Assembly (NCBI RefSeq): GCF_009498275.1 | Contig: NZ_CP045643.1 | Location: forward strand, 6,820,001-6,884,000 | DNA length: 64,000 bases | Direction of reading: 5' to 3' | Origin: Streptomyces fagopyri | GTDB lineage: Bacteria; Actinomycetota; Actinomycetes; Streptomycetales; Streptomycetaceae | Shown here: piece by piece, positions 44,504 to 54,360 of the stretch | Layout: each line of letters opens with the position of its first letter | Numbering within the stretch: the stretch's first letter is position 1 | Position numbers and translations under genes: made by a program | Notes under the pieces: model-generated | Seen by the model: the letters and a program-made list of their open reading frames with translations, nothing else | The model's database searches: none | What the model was told of the DNA's origin: nothing

Positions 44504-47153
44504 GCCGCGCGTTCGTATGGCGGGTCGGCTCGGCGGACGCCGGGTCCTCGGGCCACGGATGCTTCGGGTAACGGCCGCGCAGTTCGGCCCGCACCGCCCG
44601 GTAACCGTCCTTCCAGAAGGAGGCGAGGTCGGCGGTGACCGCCGCGGGCCGCCCGGCGGGCGACAGCAGATGGACGAGGACGGGCACCCCGGCCACGGCG
44701 GGTGACTCGTGGAGGCCGAACATCTCCTGCAACTTGACGGCGAGGACGGGCTGTTCGGGATTGCCGTAGTCGACCCGGATCCTGGACCCGCTGGGCACCT
44801 CGATCCGCTCGGGCGCGAGCTCGTCCAGCCGGGCGGCCTCACCGGTGGCCCAGGGCAGCAGCCGGGCCAGTGCCTGCCCGGCGTCGATGCGGGCCAGATC
44901 GGCCCGCCGCCGCGCGCGGCTCAGTTCCGGCTCCAGCCACTCGTCCACGCGCGCGTGGAGCCCGTCGTCGCCGACGTCGGGCCAGGGAGCGCCGACACGC
45001 AGCCGCAGGAAGGCGAGCCGCCGGCGCAGCGCCTCGGCGTCCGGGGACCACCGCAGCAGCCCGAGCCCGTCCGCCCGCAGCCCCTCCAGCAGCGCCTCGC
45101 GTACGAGCCCGGGGGCGGCGTTCGTGAGCGGGCGCACCGCCAGCTCCAGCGCGCCGAGCCGCTCGACCCGCCGTGCGACGACATCGCCCTCGGACCAGTG
45201 GACCTCCTCGCCGCCGGTGGCGAAGCTCGCGGCGGCGCGCCGGGCCGTCCCCTCGTCCACCACCGCCCCGAGCCGCACGCGCGCGTGCCCGGCGCCGACG
45301 GGACGGTCGGCCACGGCGACGGCCAGCCAGGGCGCGTCCCGCAGGGCGGAGCCGTCGCCGACGTCGGCGCGGGTCCCGTTCACCATCAGGTACGAGCCGC
45401 CCTGCGCCCGTGCGAGGCGCTCGGGGAACGCGAGGGCGGCGACCAGTCCGGCGACCCGGTCGTCCCCGGGCCCGGCCCGGCCGCCCGCGTCCCCGCCGCC
45501 CCCGTGCGCGGCACCCGCGTCCACACCGTGTGCGGACGCGCCGCGGACGGGCGGCGACGGCGGGGCGGACGACAGGCCCTCCGGTATGTCCGACGGCGGG
45601 TTCATGCCCGACGGCGGGTTCGCCGGCGCCTTCCCGACGGCGTCCGTGCCGGCCCTGGTGGCCGAACGCAGCCGGCGCGCCTCGGTGCGCCAGCGCGCCG
45701 CGTAGGCGTCACCGCCGCGCCGGGCCGCCCGCCAGGCCGCCGCCAGATCGTCCCCGTACTCCCGCGGCGGCTCCTCGCTCAGCAGGGCGACCACCTCGGC
45801 CGCCCGGTCCGCGCCGACCTCGGCGGCCGCGTCCAGCAGGGCCCGGGCCAGCCGCGGGTGCAGGCCCAGCCGGGACATGCGGACACCCCGCCGCGTGGCG
45901 CGGCCCGCCGGGTCCACGGCACCCACCGCCGTCAGGACGGAGCGCGCCGCCGCCATCGCGCCACCCGGCGGCGGGTCCAGGAGTGCCAGTCCCGCCGCGT
46001 CCGGGTCGCCCCAGCAGGCCGCCTGCAGGGCGAACGCCGTGAGGTCGGCCACCTTGATCTCCGGTGCGGGAAAACGCGGGAGGCGGGCGTCCTCCGCCTC
46101 GGACCAGCAGCGGTACACCCGTCCCGGCGCCTCACGGCCGGCCCGTCCCGCCCGCTGCCGGCCGGCGGCCTGCGCGGCCCGCACGGTCGTCAGCGCGCTC
46201 AGCCCGCGCGCGTGGTCCACCCGGGGTTCGCGCGCGAGCCCCGAGTCCACGACCACCCGCACCCCGGGAACCGTCAGCGACGACTCCGCGACGGAGGTGG
46301 CCAGGACCACCCGGCGCCCGGTACCCGGGGCCAGCACCGCGTCCTGCACCGCCGCGGGCGCCCGTCCGTGCACCTGGAGCACGTCGGTCCCGCCGAGGTG
46401 CCCGAGCTGTCCGGCGACCCGTGCGATCTCCCCCACGCCGGGCAGGAAGCACAGCACGTCCCCGTCGCACTCGGCCAGCGCCCGCCGCACCACCGCCACC
46501 ACGTGTGCGAGCAGAGCGGGATCGACCCGCATGCCGTGCGGCGGACGCACGGGCCGTGCCGGAGGCGCCCAGACCACCTCCACCGGATATGAGATCCCCC
46601 GCGCCTCGACGACGGGCGCCCCGCCCAGCAGCCGGGCCCAGCCCTCGGCGTCGGTCGTGGCGGACGCGGCCACGAGCCGCAGTTCGGGGCGGAGCGCGGC
46701 CCGGACGTCCAGGAGGAAGGCGGCCACCGTGTCGGCGTCCAGATGCCGTTCGTGGCACTCGTCGAGAATCACCACGTCGACGCCCGCGAGCTCCTGGTCC
46801 CGCTGCAGCCGTTGCAGGAGCACTCCCGTGGTGACGACCTCCACGCGCGCGCGTGGCCCCACGACACGCTCCCCGCGCACCGTGTAACCCACGCTCGCGC
46901 CGACCTGCTCGCCGAGCAGCCACGCCATCCGCCGGGCCGCGGCCCGGGCCGCGATCCGCCGTGGTTCGGCGACCAGCACCCGGCGTGCCGGGCCCCGTCC
47001 GACGAGCCCGGCGAGAACCAGTGGCACGAGCGTCGTCTTGCCGGTGCCCGGCGGCGCGCACAGCACCGCCGCACCGTGCTCCTCCAGGGCGTCGCGCAGC
47101 GCGGGCACGGCGGAACGGACGGGCAGCCGGTCGAGGGCGTCGGTACGGATCAC
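44493..47153 (-). CDS. hrpB: ATP-dependent helicase HrpB (DEAH-type)
   Basis: An 886-residue SF2 helicase. Walker A GTGKTT (36-41), motif II DECH (131-134), SAT at VAASATTDAEGW and motif VI QRAGRAGREAPGRVYR. The HA2/OB region and the HrpB C-terminal domain (about 720-880, with RARRRADLARIDAGQALARLLPW and IPGSRIRVDYGNPEQPVLAVKLQEMFGL-like sequence) are complete. Family members unwind RNA/DNA in vitro; the cellular role in actinobacteria is not established. A Pro/Gly/Ser-rich insertion (about 505-560) is lineage-specific. GTG start at 47151-47153. Confidence 0.88.
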   Translation of the reverse strand: MIRTDALDRLPVRSAVPALRDALEEHGAAVLCAPPGTGKTTLVPLVLAGLVGRGPARRVLVAEPRRIAARAAARRMAWLLGEQVGASVGYTVRGERVVGPRARVEVVTTGVLLQRLQRDQELAGVDVVILDECHERHLDADTVAAFLLDVRAALRPELRLVAASATTDAEGWARLLGGAPVVEARGISYPVEVVWAPPARPVRPPHGMRVDPALLAHVVAVVRRALAECDGDVLCFLPGVGEIARVAGQLGHLGGTDVLQVHGRAPAAVQDAVLAPGTGRRVVLATSVAESSLTVPGVRVVVDSGLAREPRVDHARGLSALTTVRAAQAAGRQRAGRAGREAPGRVYRCWSEAEDARLPRFPAPEIKVADLTAFALQAACWGDPDAAGLALLDPPPGGAMAAARSVLTAVGAVDPAGRATRRGVRMSRLGLHPRLARALLDAAAEVGADRAAEVVALLSEEPPREYGDDLAAAWRAARRGGDAYAARWRTEARRLRSATRAGTDAVGKAPANPPSGMNPPSDIPEGLSSAPPSPPVRGASAHGVDAGAAHGGGGDAGGRAGPGDDRVAGLVAALAFPERLARAQGGSYLMVNGTRADVGDGSALRDAPWLAVAVADRPVGAGHARVRLGAVVDEGTARRAAASFATGGEEVHWSEGDVVARRVERLGALELAVRPLTNAAPGLVREALLEGLRADGLGLLRWSPDAEALRRRLAFLRLRVGAPWPDVGDDGLHARVDEWLEPELSRARRRADLARIDAGQALARLLPWATGEAARLDELAPERIEVPSGSRIRVDYGNPEQPVLAVKLQEMFGLHESPAVAGVPVLVHLLSPAGRPAAVTADLASFWKDGYRAVRAELRGRYPKHPWPEDPASAEPTRHTNARLRR

Positions 47154-47298
47154 GCCCCCAGTCTCGTACGAGGTCTCTCACGGGCGTCAAACACGCCTCC
47201 TCGCGCGTACGACCGCGCGCGGCGAGGTGGGGAGGCGACGGGGGAGACGGGAGACCCGGACAAGAGGGGCGAGAGGGGCGGGACGGGCGGGGGCGGTC

Positions 47299-48168
47299 TC
47301 AGTCCCGCAGGCACACGAAGATCGCGGTCCCCGGGATCAGGTTCCCGCGCAACGGGGACCAGCCGCCCCACTCCTGGGTGTTCCAGGCGGGCCACTGCGG
47401 TTCGACGAGGTCCACGAGCCGGAAGCCCCCGGCCACCACGTCACGCACTCGGTCGCCCACCGTCCTGTGGTGTTCGACGTACAGCGCGCGGCCCTCGTCG
47501 TCCTGCTCGACGTAGGGAGTGCGGTCGAAGTAGGAGGCGGAGACCGACAGTCCCTCCGGACCGGGTTCGTCCGGGAAGGCCCAGCGGACCGGATGCGTCA
47601 CGGAGAAGACGAAGCGGCCGCCGGGACGCAGGACGCGGTGCACGTCGCGCAGCACCCGCACCGGGTCGGCGACGAACGGCAGCGCCCCGTACGCGGAGCA
47701 CGCGAGGTCGAAGGAGCCGTCCGCGAACGGCAGCGCGCCCGCGTCGGCCTCCACCAGCGGCACCCCGCCGCCGATGCGCAGCGCGTGCTGGAGCTGGCGG
47801 TGGGAGAGGTCCAGGGCGACCGGGCGGGCGCCCTGGGCCGCCAGCCAGCGTGAGCACTGGGCCGCGCCGGCTCCGATCTCCAGGACGTCCTTCCCCTTGA
47901 GGTCCTCCGGCGGGCCGAGCAGTTCGGCCTCCACCTCGTCGAGACCCTCGGGCCCCCACACGAATCGGTCGTCCCCGAGGAACGTGCCGTGCTCTGTCTG
48001 ATAGTCGTCCGCGTTCCGGTCCCACCAGCTGCGATTGGCACGGGAACTCTCCGTGACGTCCGCGTCGCGCCGGGTGGCTCCGGGTTCGAACGGTTCGGGC
48101 TCTTGGATGATCGGCTCCCTCGTATTAATCTGCGGGCTCGTCCCCTCGACCCGCCCCGGGAGTGTCAC
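47299..48168 (-). CDS. SAM-dependent class I methyltransferase
   Basis: A 289-residue methyltransferase. Motif I VLEIGAGAAQCSRWLAAQGA (about 95-114), acidic end of strand 2 in VALDLSHRQLQHA, motif II region EADAGALPFADGSFDLACSAYGALPFV and post-motif RVLRPGGRFVFSVTHP. Substrate unknown. The preceding tryptophan-rich NRSWWDRNADDYQTEHGTFLGDDRFVWGPEG is typical of a small actinobacterial subfamily. The GTG at 48166-48168 was taken; an internal start nearer VTESSRANRSWW would remove about 37 residues of poorly conserved sequence. Divergent from rpsA. Confidence 0.82.
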   Translation of the reverse strand: MTLPGRVEGTSPQINTREPIIQEPEPFEPGATRRDADVTESSRANRSWWDRNADDYQTEHGTFLGDDRFVWGPEGLDEVEAELLGPPEDLKGKDVLEIGAGAAQCSRWLAAQGARPVALDLSHRQLQHALRIGGGVPLVEADAGALPFADGSFDLACSAYGALPFVADPVRVLRDVHRVLRPGGRFVFSVTHPVRWAFPDEPGPEGLSVSASYFDRTPYVEQDDEGRALYVEHHRTVGDRVRDVVAGGFRLVDLVEPQWPAWNTQEWGGWSPLRGNLIPGTAIFVCLRD

Positions 48169-48258
48169 GGCAGGGGCCGATGAGGGCCCGCGTGGCCTCT
48201 TGGGACAGGTCTTGTGCCGGGATTGCGGCGATCCGCCCCGGGTGTGCGCCTTCGCGCA

Positions 48259-48287
48259 TTGACCCTGCCCGGCTGCCCCCGTATGCT
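48259..48287 (+). promoter_or_regulatory. Consensus housekeeping promoter for rpsA
   Basis: TTGACC (48259-48264) and TATGCT (48282-48287) are separated by exactly 17 bp, the best housekeeping (HrdB-type) promoter visible in the window. Transcription would start near 48294, giving a leader of about 210 bases. The leader has several inverted segments (for example TGCGCTGCGGGCCTGCGC at 48294-48312), leaving room for regulation. Confidence 0.82.
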
Positions 48288-48503
48288 ACAAGTTGCGCTG
48301 CGGGCCTGCGCTCCTCAGACGTAGCAGGCTGCGCTCGCATCTGTATGTATGTCCCCTCGGTTTTCGAGGCGCCACCGGTGGTGTTCGGTAGAACACGGTC
48401 CGGTCCGGCGCTTCCTTGGCTGTCCGGCCTTCTGCAGAGCGAAACGGGCTCCCGGCGTAAGCAGTACCTACGACTCTCTGTCCGTACCGGAGCCCTTTCC
48501 CAC

Positions 48504-50003
48504 ATGACGAGCAGCACCGAGACCACCTCTACCACGCCGCAGGTAGCGGTCAACGACATCGGTAACGAGGAAGCTTTCCTCGCCGCGATCGACGAGACGA
48601 TCAAGTACTTCAACGACGGCGACATCGTCGACGGCGTCATCGTGAAGGTCGACCGGGACGAGGTCCTGCTCGACATCGGTTACAAGACCGAAGGTGTCAT
48701 CCCGAGCCGCGAGCTCTCGATCAAGCACGACGTCGACCCGAACGAGGTCGTCGCCGTCGGTGACGAGATCGAAGCCCTTGTTCTCCAGAAGGAGGACAAG
48801 GAAGGCCGCCTGATCCTCTCGAAGAAGCGCGCCCAGTACGAGCGCGCCTGGGGCACCATCGAGAAGATCAAGGAAGAGGACGGCATCGTCACCGGTACCG
48901 TCATCGAGGTCGTCAAGGGTGGTCTCATCCTCGACATCGGCCTCCGTGGCTTCCTGCCGGCTTCCCTCGTCGAGATGCGCCGTGTCCGCGACCTCCAGCC
49001 CTATGTGGGCAAGGAGCTCGAGGCCAAGATCATCGAGCTGGACAAGAACCGCAACAACGTGGTCCTGTCCCGCCGTGCCTGGCTGGAGCAGACCCAGTCC
49101 GAGGTTCGCCAGACGTTCCTCACCACCCTCCAGAAGGGTCAGGTCCGCTCCGGCGTCGTCTCCTCGATCGTCAACTTCGGTGCCTTCGTGGACCTGGGTG
49201 GCGTCGACGGTCTGGTGCACGTCTCCGAGCTCTCCTGGAAGCACATCGACCACCCCTCCGAGGTTGTCGAGGTCGGCCAGGAAGTCACCGTCGAGGTCCT
49301 CGACGTCGACATGGACCGCGAGCGTGTCTCCCTGTCGCTCAAGGCGACGCAGGAAGACCCGTGGCAGCAGTTCGCCCGGACGCACCAGATCGGTCAGGTC
49401 GTCCCGGGTAAGGTCACCAAGCTCGTTCCGTTCGGTGCGTTCGTCCGCGTGGACGAGGGCATCGAGGGTCTGGTCCACATCTCCGAGCTGGCCGAGCGCC
49501 ACGTGGAGATTCCGGAGCAGGTCGTCCAGGTCAACGACGAGATCTTCGTCAAGGTCATCGACATCGACCTCGAGCGCCGTCGCATCAGCCTCTCGCTGAA
49601 GCAGGCCAACGAGGCCTTCGGTGCCGACCCGGCGTCGGTCGACTTCGACCCGACCCTGTACGGCATGGCGGCGTCCTACGACGACCAGGGCAACTACATC
49701 TACCCCGAGGGCTTCGACCCCGAGACCAACGACTGGCTCGAGGGCTTCGAGTCCCAGCGTGAGGTGTGGGAGACGCAGTACGCCGAGGCGCAGACGCGCT
49801 TCGAGCAGCACCAGGCCCAGGTCATCAAGTCCCGCGAGGCGGACGCTCAGGCCGAGGCCGAGGGTGCCAGCACCTCCAGCGCGGCTCCGGCCGCCTCCGG
49901 TGGCGGTTCGTACTCCTCGGAGTCGGACGACACCTCCGGCGCCCTGGCGTCGGACGAGGCCCTGGCTGCCCTCCGCGAGAAGCTCGCCGGCGGCCAGAGC
50001 TGA
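48504..50003 (+). CDS. rpsA: 30S ribosomal protein S1
   Basis: A 499-residue S1 with four S1/OB RNA-binding domains. Domain 1 begins GDIVDGVIVKVDRDEVLLDIGYKTEGVIP (about 34-62); domain 2 spans GTVIEVVKGGLILDIGLRGFLPASLVEMR; domain 3 is QVRSGVVSSIVNFGAFVDLGGVDGLVHVSELSWKHI; domain 4 is GQVVPGKVTKLVPFGAFVRVDEGIEGLVHISELAERHV. The Ala/Glu/Ser-rich tail (about 435-499) is shorter than the six-domain proteobacterial protein, as expected for actinobacteria. S1 brings mRNA to the ribosome. ATG 48504 has GGAG eleven bases upstream. Codon use is the most biased in the window. Confidence 0.97.
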   Translation: MTSSTETTSTTPQVAVNDIGNEEAFLAAIDETIKYFNDGDIVDGVIVKVDRDEVLLDIGYKTEGVIPSRELSIKHDVDPNEVVAVGDEIEALVLQKEDKEGRLILSKKRAQYERAWGTIEKIKEEDGIVTGTVIEVVKGGLILDIGLRGFLPASLVEMRRVRDLQPYVGKELEAKIIELDKNRNNVVLSRRAWLEQTQSEVRQTFLTTLQKGQVRSGVVSSIVNFGAFVDLGGVDGLVHVSELSWKHIDHPSEVVEVGQEVTVEVLDVDMDRERVSLSLKATQEDPWQQFARTHQIGQVVPGKVTKLVPFGAFVRVDEGIEGLVHISELAERHVEIPEQVVQVNDEIFVKVIDIDLERRRISLSLKQANEAFGADPASVDFDPTLYGMAASYDDQGNYIYPEGFDPETNDWLEGFESQREVWETQYAEAQTRFEQHQAQVIKSREADAQAEAEGASTSSAAPAASGGGSYSSESDDTSGALASDEALAALREKLAGGQS

Positions 50004-50031
50004 AAGGCTCCCCGCTAGGCAGTAGCTGAAA

Positions 50032-50068
50032 GAAGTGGGCCCGCACCGATTCGGTGCGGGCCCACTTC
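50032..50068. terminator. Perfect bidirectional terminator after rpsA
   Basis: GAAGTGGGCCCGCACCGA (50032-50049) is followed after one base by its exact complement (50051-50068): 18-bp arms, of which about 16 can pair around a small loop. It separates rpsA from the convergent beta-helix gene. Confidence 0.95.
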
Positions 50069-50095
50069 CATGGGGGGCCGTTGTTCCCGGTCGGG

Positions 50096-51058
50096 TCAGG
50101 GGGTCACGGTGATGTTGGTGAGCCCCTTGCCGCCCGTCACCGTGTTCGACGCGTACACGGTGGTCCTGCACGAGGCGCTGTAGTTCGTGACGTTGACCGC
50201 CAGCTGCTTGTCGCCCGACGCGCCCCGCAGGTCGGAGGTGTTGCCGCGGAACACCGTGCCGCAGCCCCAGCCGGACTGCTGGGTGTGGGTCTCGTAGCCG
50301 TCGTTCGTGGTGGCCGTGCCCTTGTTGTTCTCGACGAGGACGCCGTTGCCCTTCACGTCGACCCAGGAGTCGTCGAAGTTGGCACCGGTCAGACCGCTGC
50401 CGTCGAAGGTGTTGCCGGTGATGCGCGCACCCGTGGTGCCCTCCTTGATGTCGACGTTCTCGCCGCCCACGTCCGGGCCGATCGTGTTGCCGGTGATCTC
50501 GACGCGGTCGCTCTTGTCCGAGGTCCCGCCGGCCGTGCCGACATAGACGCCCTCGCCCATGCCGCGGCCGTCGTTGCCGGTGTCGTAGATCCTCGAGTTC
50601 CTGATCACGCCGTCCGTGCTGGAGTTGCGGAAGTGGACGCCCTCCATGTCGAGGCCGTGGACGGTGACCGTGTCGACCACGACGCCCTTCGCCGAGTCGA
50701 TCATGATGCCCTTCTGGCCGCCGGTGACGGTGATGCCCCGGACCGTCCAGTACGAGGCGCCGTTGAGGTGCAGCCCGTAGCCGCCACCCGCAGTGAGGAC
50801 GGCCTTCGAGGAGCCGGTGAGGGTGATGCGGGAGCCGGAGCTCGCGGCCGTCGTCGTCTTGAAGTTGCCGGTGTACGTGCCGTCGGCGAGGTGGATGGTG
50901 TCGCCGGGCGCGGCGGAGGTGAGCGCCGACTTCAGCTGCGCGGCCGTGGCGACCTCGATGGTCTGGGCCGCGGCCGCGGTGGGCGCTGACGCCAGCACCC
51001 CGCCCGTGACCAGGGTCGCGCCGAGCAGGGGGAGGAGAAGCGTGCGTCGGATACGCAT
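50096..51058 (-). CDS. Secreted right-handed parallel beta-helix protein (polysaccharide lyase-like)
   Basis: A 320-residue exported protein. Signal peptide MRIRRTLLLPLLGATLVTGGVLASAPTAAAA, then EVATAAQLKSALTSAAPGDTIHLADGTYTGNF, the usual first turn of pectate-lyase/chondroitinase B-type beta-helices. Repeated short strands follow: RGITVTGGQKGIMIDSAKGVVVDTVTVHGLDMEGVHFRNSSTDGVIRNSRI, VEITGNTIG, ARITGNTFD, VLVENNKGTA. A lyase or glycan-binding role is inferred from fold only; no catalytic residues were identified. The start at ATG 51056-51058 gives a normal signal peptide. Confidence 0.82.
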   Translation of the reverse strand: MRIRRTLLLPLLGATLVTGGVLASAPTAAAAQTIEVATAAQLKSALTSAAPGDTIHLADGTYTGNFKTTTAASSGSRITLTGSSKAVLTAGGGYGLHLNGASYWTVRGITVTGGQKGIMIDSAKGVVVDTVTVHGLDMEGVHFRNSSTDGVIRNSRIYDTGNDGRGMGEGVYVGTAGGTSDKSDRVEITGNTIGPDVGGENVDIKEGTTGARITGNTFDGSGLTGANFDDSWVDVKGNGVLVENNKGTATTNDGYETHTQQSGWGCGTVFRGNTSDLRGASGDKQLAVNVTNYSASCRTTVYASNTVTGGKGLTNITVTP

Positions 51059-51858
51059 GTGGGGGTGACCTTCCCGTCGGTTCGCAAGAAGAGTGTTCCT
51101 GTACATGAACTCTGGGCGCCTATATGAACGTAAGGGGGCCTTGGGTCCGCGTCAAGGTCCGTACCTGGCCGGTGTGCGAGGAGGGAGAGGTGGCGGATCC
51201 GCGAGCAACCGCGCCGCCCCGGCCGGCTGTTGCCGGGGTCTCCGGGTCACTCGCGAGCGAGAGGGGGGCCGACGGCGTGGCGACACGGGAGCGATCGAGT
51301 GCGCCGAGCCGGCGCGCGTTCCCGCGCACCACCGGTCGGACCGGCGGTGCGGGCACGGTGACTCGTCACCGGGGGAGCCCTCGTTCTCGCGCCCGCCGTG
51401 CGGGTCGCTCGGCCTGAACAGCCCTCCCGCGCACCGAAGTCGGGCGAGTTCACGCCTACCGGGAGGGGTGCCGCGAAGGTCGTGGTCGTGGACGGGGGCA
51501 TCGTCGGACCCGCCTCCGCGTCCGGGCTCGGCGTCCCCGTCGCGGTGTTCACGAACACGGACGGGGACACCGAGGCGGCGGCCCGCCGGACCGAGCGCCG
51601 CGCTCCACACGCGTGCGCCGGCGTCGTAACGTTCCACGCGACGCCCCACGCGCGCGTGCTGTCCCCGCACCGGCGTGTGGCGTGCGCGCGGCCGGCACCC
51701 GCGGTCCCGTCACCGCGGGGCACCCCCGGCCGCTCGTGGCGGACGGGACGAAACGACGAGGCGGCGGTGGAGACGCGGCAGGGACGCGGCGCGCGGGACG
51801 GGAATGCCCGCGCTCGGTGCCCTGTTGTCGAGTACGGACACGAGGAGGAGCGGTCACA
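51059..51858. other. Divergent intergenic region without supported gene
   Basis: These 800 bp separate the minus-strand beta-helix gene from the plus-strand PAC2 gene. Open frames exist on both strands but give Arg/Pro/Thr-rich translations with no family resemblance. AACTCTGGGCGCCTATATGAACGTAAG near 51107-51133 is unusually AT-rich and probably part of a promoter. A stretch reading [19 protein letters not shown] in one frame (about 51475-51535) hints at a decayed nucleotide-binding protein, but the rest does not support it. Confidence 0.5.
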
Positions 51859-52797
51859 GTGCTTGATCCGCAGGGTTTGTACGCATGGGAGCCGAAGGGC
51901 CTGGCCGTGGTGGACATGGCGCTCGCCCAGGAGTCGGCCGGACTGGTCATGCTCTACCACTTCGACGGATACATCGACGCGGGTGAGACGGGCGACCAGA
52001 TCGTCGACCGGCTGCTCGACTCGCTGCCCCACCAGGTCGTGGCCCGATTCGACCACGACCGGCTGGTGGACTACCGGGCGCGCCGCCCGCTGCTGACGTT
52101 CAAGCACGACCGGTGGACCGACTACGACGAGCCCGCGCTCGACGTGCGGCTCGTCCAGGACGCGACAGGCGCGCCGTTCCTGTTGCTGTCCGGCCCCGAG
52201 CCGGACGTCGAGTGGGAGCGCTTCGCCGCCGCCGTCCAGCAGATCGTGGAGCGGCTCGGCGTCCGGCTCGCGGTGAACTTCCACGGCATCCCCATGGGCG
52301 TTCCGCACACCCGTCCCGTGGGCCTCACCCCGCACGGCAACCGCACCGACCTGGTGCCCGGTCACCGCAGCCCCTTCGACGAGGCGCAGGTGCCGGGCAG
52401 CGCCGAGGCCCTCGTCGAGTACCGCCTCATGGAGGCCGGGCACGACGTGCTGGGCGTCGCCGCGCACGTTCCGCACTACATCGCCCGTTCCCCGTACCCG
52501 GACGCCGCGCTGACGGTCCTGGAGGCCATCACGGGCGCGACGGGACTGGTGCTCCCCGGCATCGCGCACTCGCTGCGCAACGAGGCGCACCGCACCCAGA
52601 CGGAGATCGACCGGCAGGTCCAGGAGGGCGACGAGGAACTCGTCTCCCTCGTCCAGGGACTTGAGCACCAGTACGACGCCGCGGCGGGCTCGGAGACGCG
52701 GGGCAACATGCTCGCGGAGCCGGTGGAGATTCCGTCGGCGGACGAGATCGGGCTGGAGTTCGAGCGATTCCTCGCGGAGCGCGAAGGCGACTCGTAG
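51859..52797 (+). CDS. PAC2-family protein (proteasome assembly chaperone-like)
   Basis: A 312-residue protein of the PAC2 superfamily. It shows [104 protein letters not shown] and [36 protein letters not shown]. Eukaryotic PAC2 helps assemble proteasomes, and actinobacteria have both proteasomes and PAC2 proteins; a role there is a reasonable but unproven inference. The GTG start at 51859 has AGGAGGAG eight bases upstream. Confidence 0.87.
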   Translation: MLDPQGLYAWEPKGLAVVDMALAQESAGLVMLYHFDGYIDAGETGDQIVDRLLDSLPHQVVARFDHDRLVDYRARRPLLTFKHDRWTDYDEPALDVRLVQDATGAPFLLLSGPEPDVEWERFAAAVQQIVERLGVRLAVNFHGIPMGVPHTRPVGLTPHGNRTDLVPGHRSPFDEAQVPGSAEALVEYRLMEAGHDVLGVAAHVPHYIARSPYPDAALTVLEAITGATGLVLPGIAHSLRNEAHRTQTEIDRQVQEGDEELVSLVQGLEHQYDAAAGSETRGNMLAEPVEIPSADEIGLEFERFLAEREGDS

Positions 52798-53070
52798 GCC
52801 GTGTCCGGCCCCTCGCACCGGATCGCCGGGCCGCGCCCGCCCGGTGGGAAGGGCCCGACACGGCCCGGCGCCACGTCGGACACGGCCGTGGGCCACGTCC
52901 GGCACGGTCGGGGCCCACGGCCCGCGCCACGTCCGACACGCTGAGCGCGACGGCCCGGCGTCAGGGCCGACACGGCCGGGGGACCGTGCCCGGTCGGCCG
53001 CGGCGCCGTCGCGGGCCGGGCGCCGCTTCGACGGATGGGGGCCGCGCCGGTGTCCGCCTGGGGCAGGCCC

Positions 53071-53076
53071 TAGTCT
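53071..53076 (+). promoter_or_regulatory. -10 element of a probable leaderless coaE promoter
   Basis: TAGTCT lies seven bases before the coaE ATG with no ribosome-binding site in the gap, so the transcript probably starts at the ATG. The upstream 270 bp consist of imperfect repeats of a GCCACGTCCGACACGG-like unit (52850-52945) and contain no gene. Confidence 0.5.
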
Positions 53077-53083
53077 TTCCGGC

Positions 53084-53692
53084 ATGTTGAAGGTGGGCCT
53101 GACCGGCGGTATCGGCGCCGGCAAGAGCGAGGTGTCGCGGCTCCTCGTCGAGCACGGCGCGGTCCTGGTCGACGCGGACCGTATCGCGCGGGAGGTCGTC
53201 GAACCCGGAACTCCCGGGCTCGCGGCCGTGGTCGAGGCCTTCGGCACGGAGGTGCTCGCACCGGACGGCGGCCTGGACCGCCCCGGACTGGGCTCGATCG
53301 TCTTCGCCGACCCCGGGAGACTCGCGGTCCTGAACTCGATCGTGCACCCTCTGGTGGGGGCCCGATCCCGCGCCCTGGAGAGCGCCGCCCCGCCCGACGC
53401 CGTGGTGGTCCACGACGTGCCCCTCCTCGCCGAGAACGCCCTCGGAGGGCTGTACGACCTCGTGATCGTCGTGGACGCCGCTCCCGGGACCCAGCTCGAC
53501 CGGCTGGTGCGGCTGCGCGGCATGACCGAGGAGGACGCCCGCGCCCGCATGGCCGCCCAGGCCACCCGCGAGCAGCGTCTCGCGATCGCCGATGTCGTCA
53601 TCGACAACGACGTACCCCTGGAGCAGCTGAAGCGGCGCGTGGGGGAGGTATGGGCGGATCTCGTGCGCCGGGCGCACGCTCGCGAGGAATAG
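53084..53692 (+). CDS. coaE: Dephospho-CoA kinase
   Basis: A 202-residue P-loop kinase catalysing the last step of coenzyme A synthesis. Walker [11 protein letters not shown] (8-17), [10 protein letters not shown], the lid region [24 protein letters not shown] and [30 protein letters not shown]. It is the standard single-domain form and, as in other actinobacteria, lies close downstream of rpsA. Confidence 0.96.
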   Translation: MLKVGLTGGIGAGKSEVSRLLVEHGAVLVDADRIAREVVEPGTPGLAAVVEAFGTEVLAPDGGLDRPGLGSIVFADPGRLAVLNSIVHPLVGARSRALESAAPPDAVVVHDVPLLAENALGGLYDLVIVVDAAPGTQLDRLVRLRGMTEEDARARMAAQATREQRLAIADVVIDNDVPLEQLKRRVGEVWADLVRRAHAREE

Positions 53693-53742
53693 CGGCCCTC
53701 GTCCGGGGCGTTGAACCCGTGAAGTGAGGGAAGGACTGAGCC

Positions 53743-54123
53743 GTGCCCGAGACCAGCGGACCGACCGGACGTACTCCGGAGACGCATGTCATCGACTTCC
53801 GTGCCGCCGAGCAGCTGCTTGCCGCGCGTGACCCGCGGGGCGCGGTGAAGCTGCTCGACCCGGTGATCGCCGCGCATCCGGAGAACACCGCGGCCCGGCT
53901 GCTGCGCGCGCGTGCCTTCTTCGCCGCCGCGCAACTGCGGCCCGCCGAGCTGGAGTTCACCATCGTGCTGGAGCGCGAGCCGGACAACGCGTTCGCGCAT
54001 TTCGCGCTCGCCCGCACCTATGAGCGCCAGCTCCGCCCCGAGCAGGCCAAGCGGCACTTCAGACTGGCGGCGGCACTCGATCCGAAACCGCAGTACCTGG
54101 AAGCCGCGCGTTTCGACTCCTAG
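53743..54123 (+). CDS. Small TPR-repeat protein
   Basis: A 126-residue cytoplasmic protein with about three tetratricopeptide repeats (RAAEQLLAARDPRGAVKLLDPVIAAHPENTAARLLRARAFFAAAQLRPAELEFTIVLEREPDNAFAHFALARTYERQLRPEQAKRHFRLAAALDPKP). The TPR consensus residues (A8, G/A9, A20, P32) are visible. It probably binds a partner protein. It starts with GTG 50 bp after coaE and may be co-transcribed. Confidence 0.85.
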   Translation: MPETSGPTGRTPETHVIDFRAAEQLLAARDPRGAVKLLDPVIAAHPENTAARLLRARAFFAAAQLRPAELEFTIVLEREPDNAFAHFALARTYERQLRPEQAKRHFRLAAALDPKPQYLEAARFDS

Positions 54124-54360
54124 GCCGCCGCGACCGCGAGCCACGCGCTCCCGGGACCGGTCCGGGGTGGCCGGGACGCGGCACCCTGAGATCCGCCGGT
54201 ACGCGGGGATCCCGCGATCCGTCGGCCCTCGCGAACCCCTGCACCGGACCCACGGGTGGCGACCTGAGGCCCACGGCAGCCCGCCGGGGCTCAGGGGGCG
54301 CCGGGGCCCGTACGGATGGCCGCCGTGGCCATGGACGGCGGACAGGGCGTCCGCAGGGGC

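Noticed and set aside
51107..51858. Several overlapping open frames between the beta-helix and PAC2 genes, including a glycine-rich [18 protein letters not shown] segment
   Set aside because: Translations are Arg/Pro/Thr-rich, show no family pattern beyond a short run, and the frame is broken by low-complexity sequence. Noted as possibly decayed but not called as a gene.
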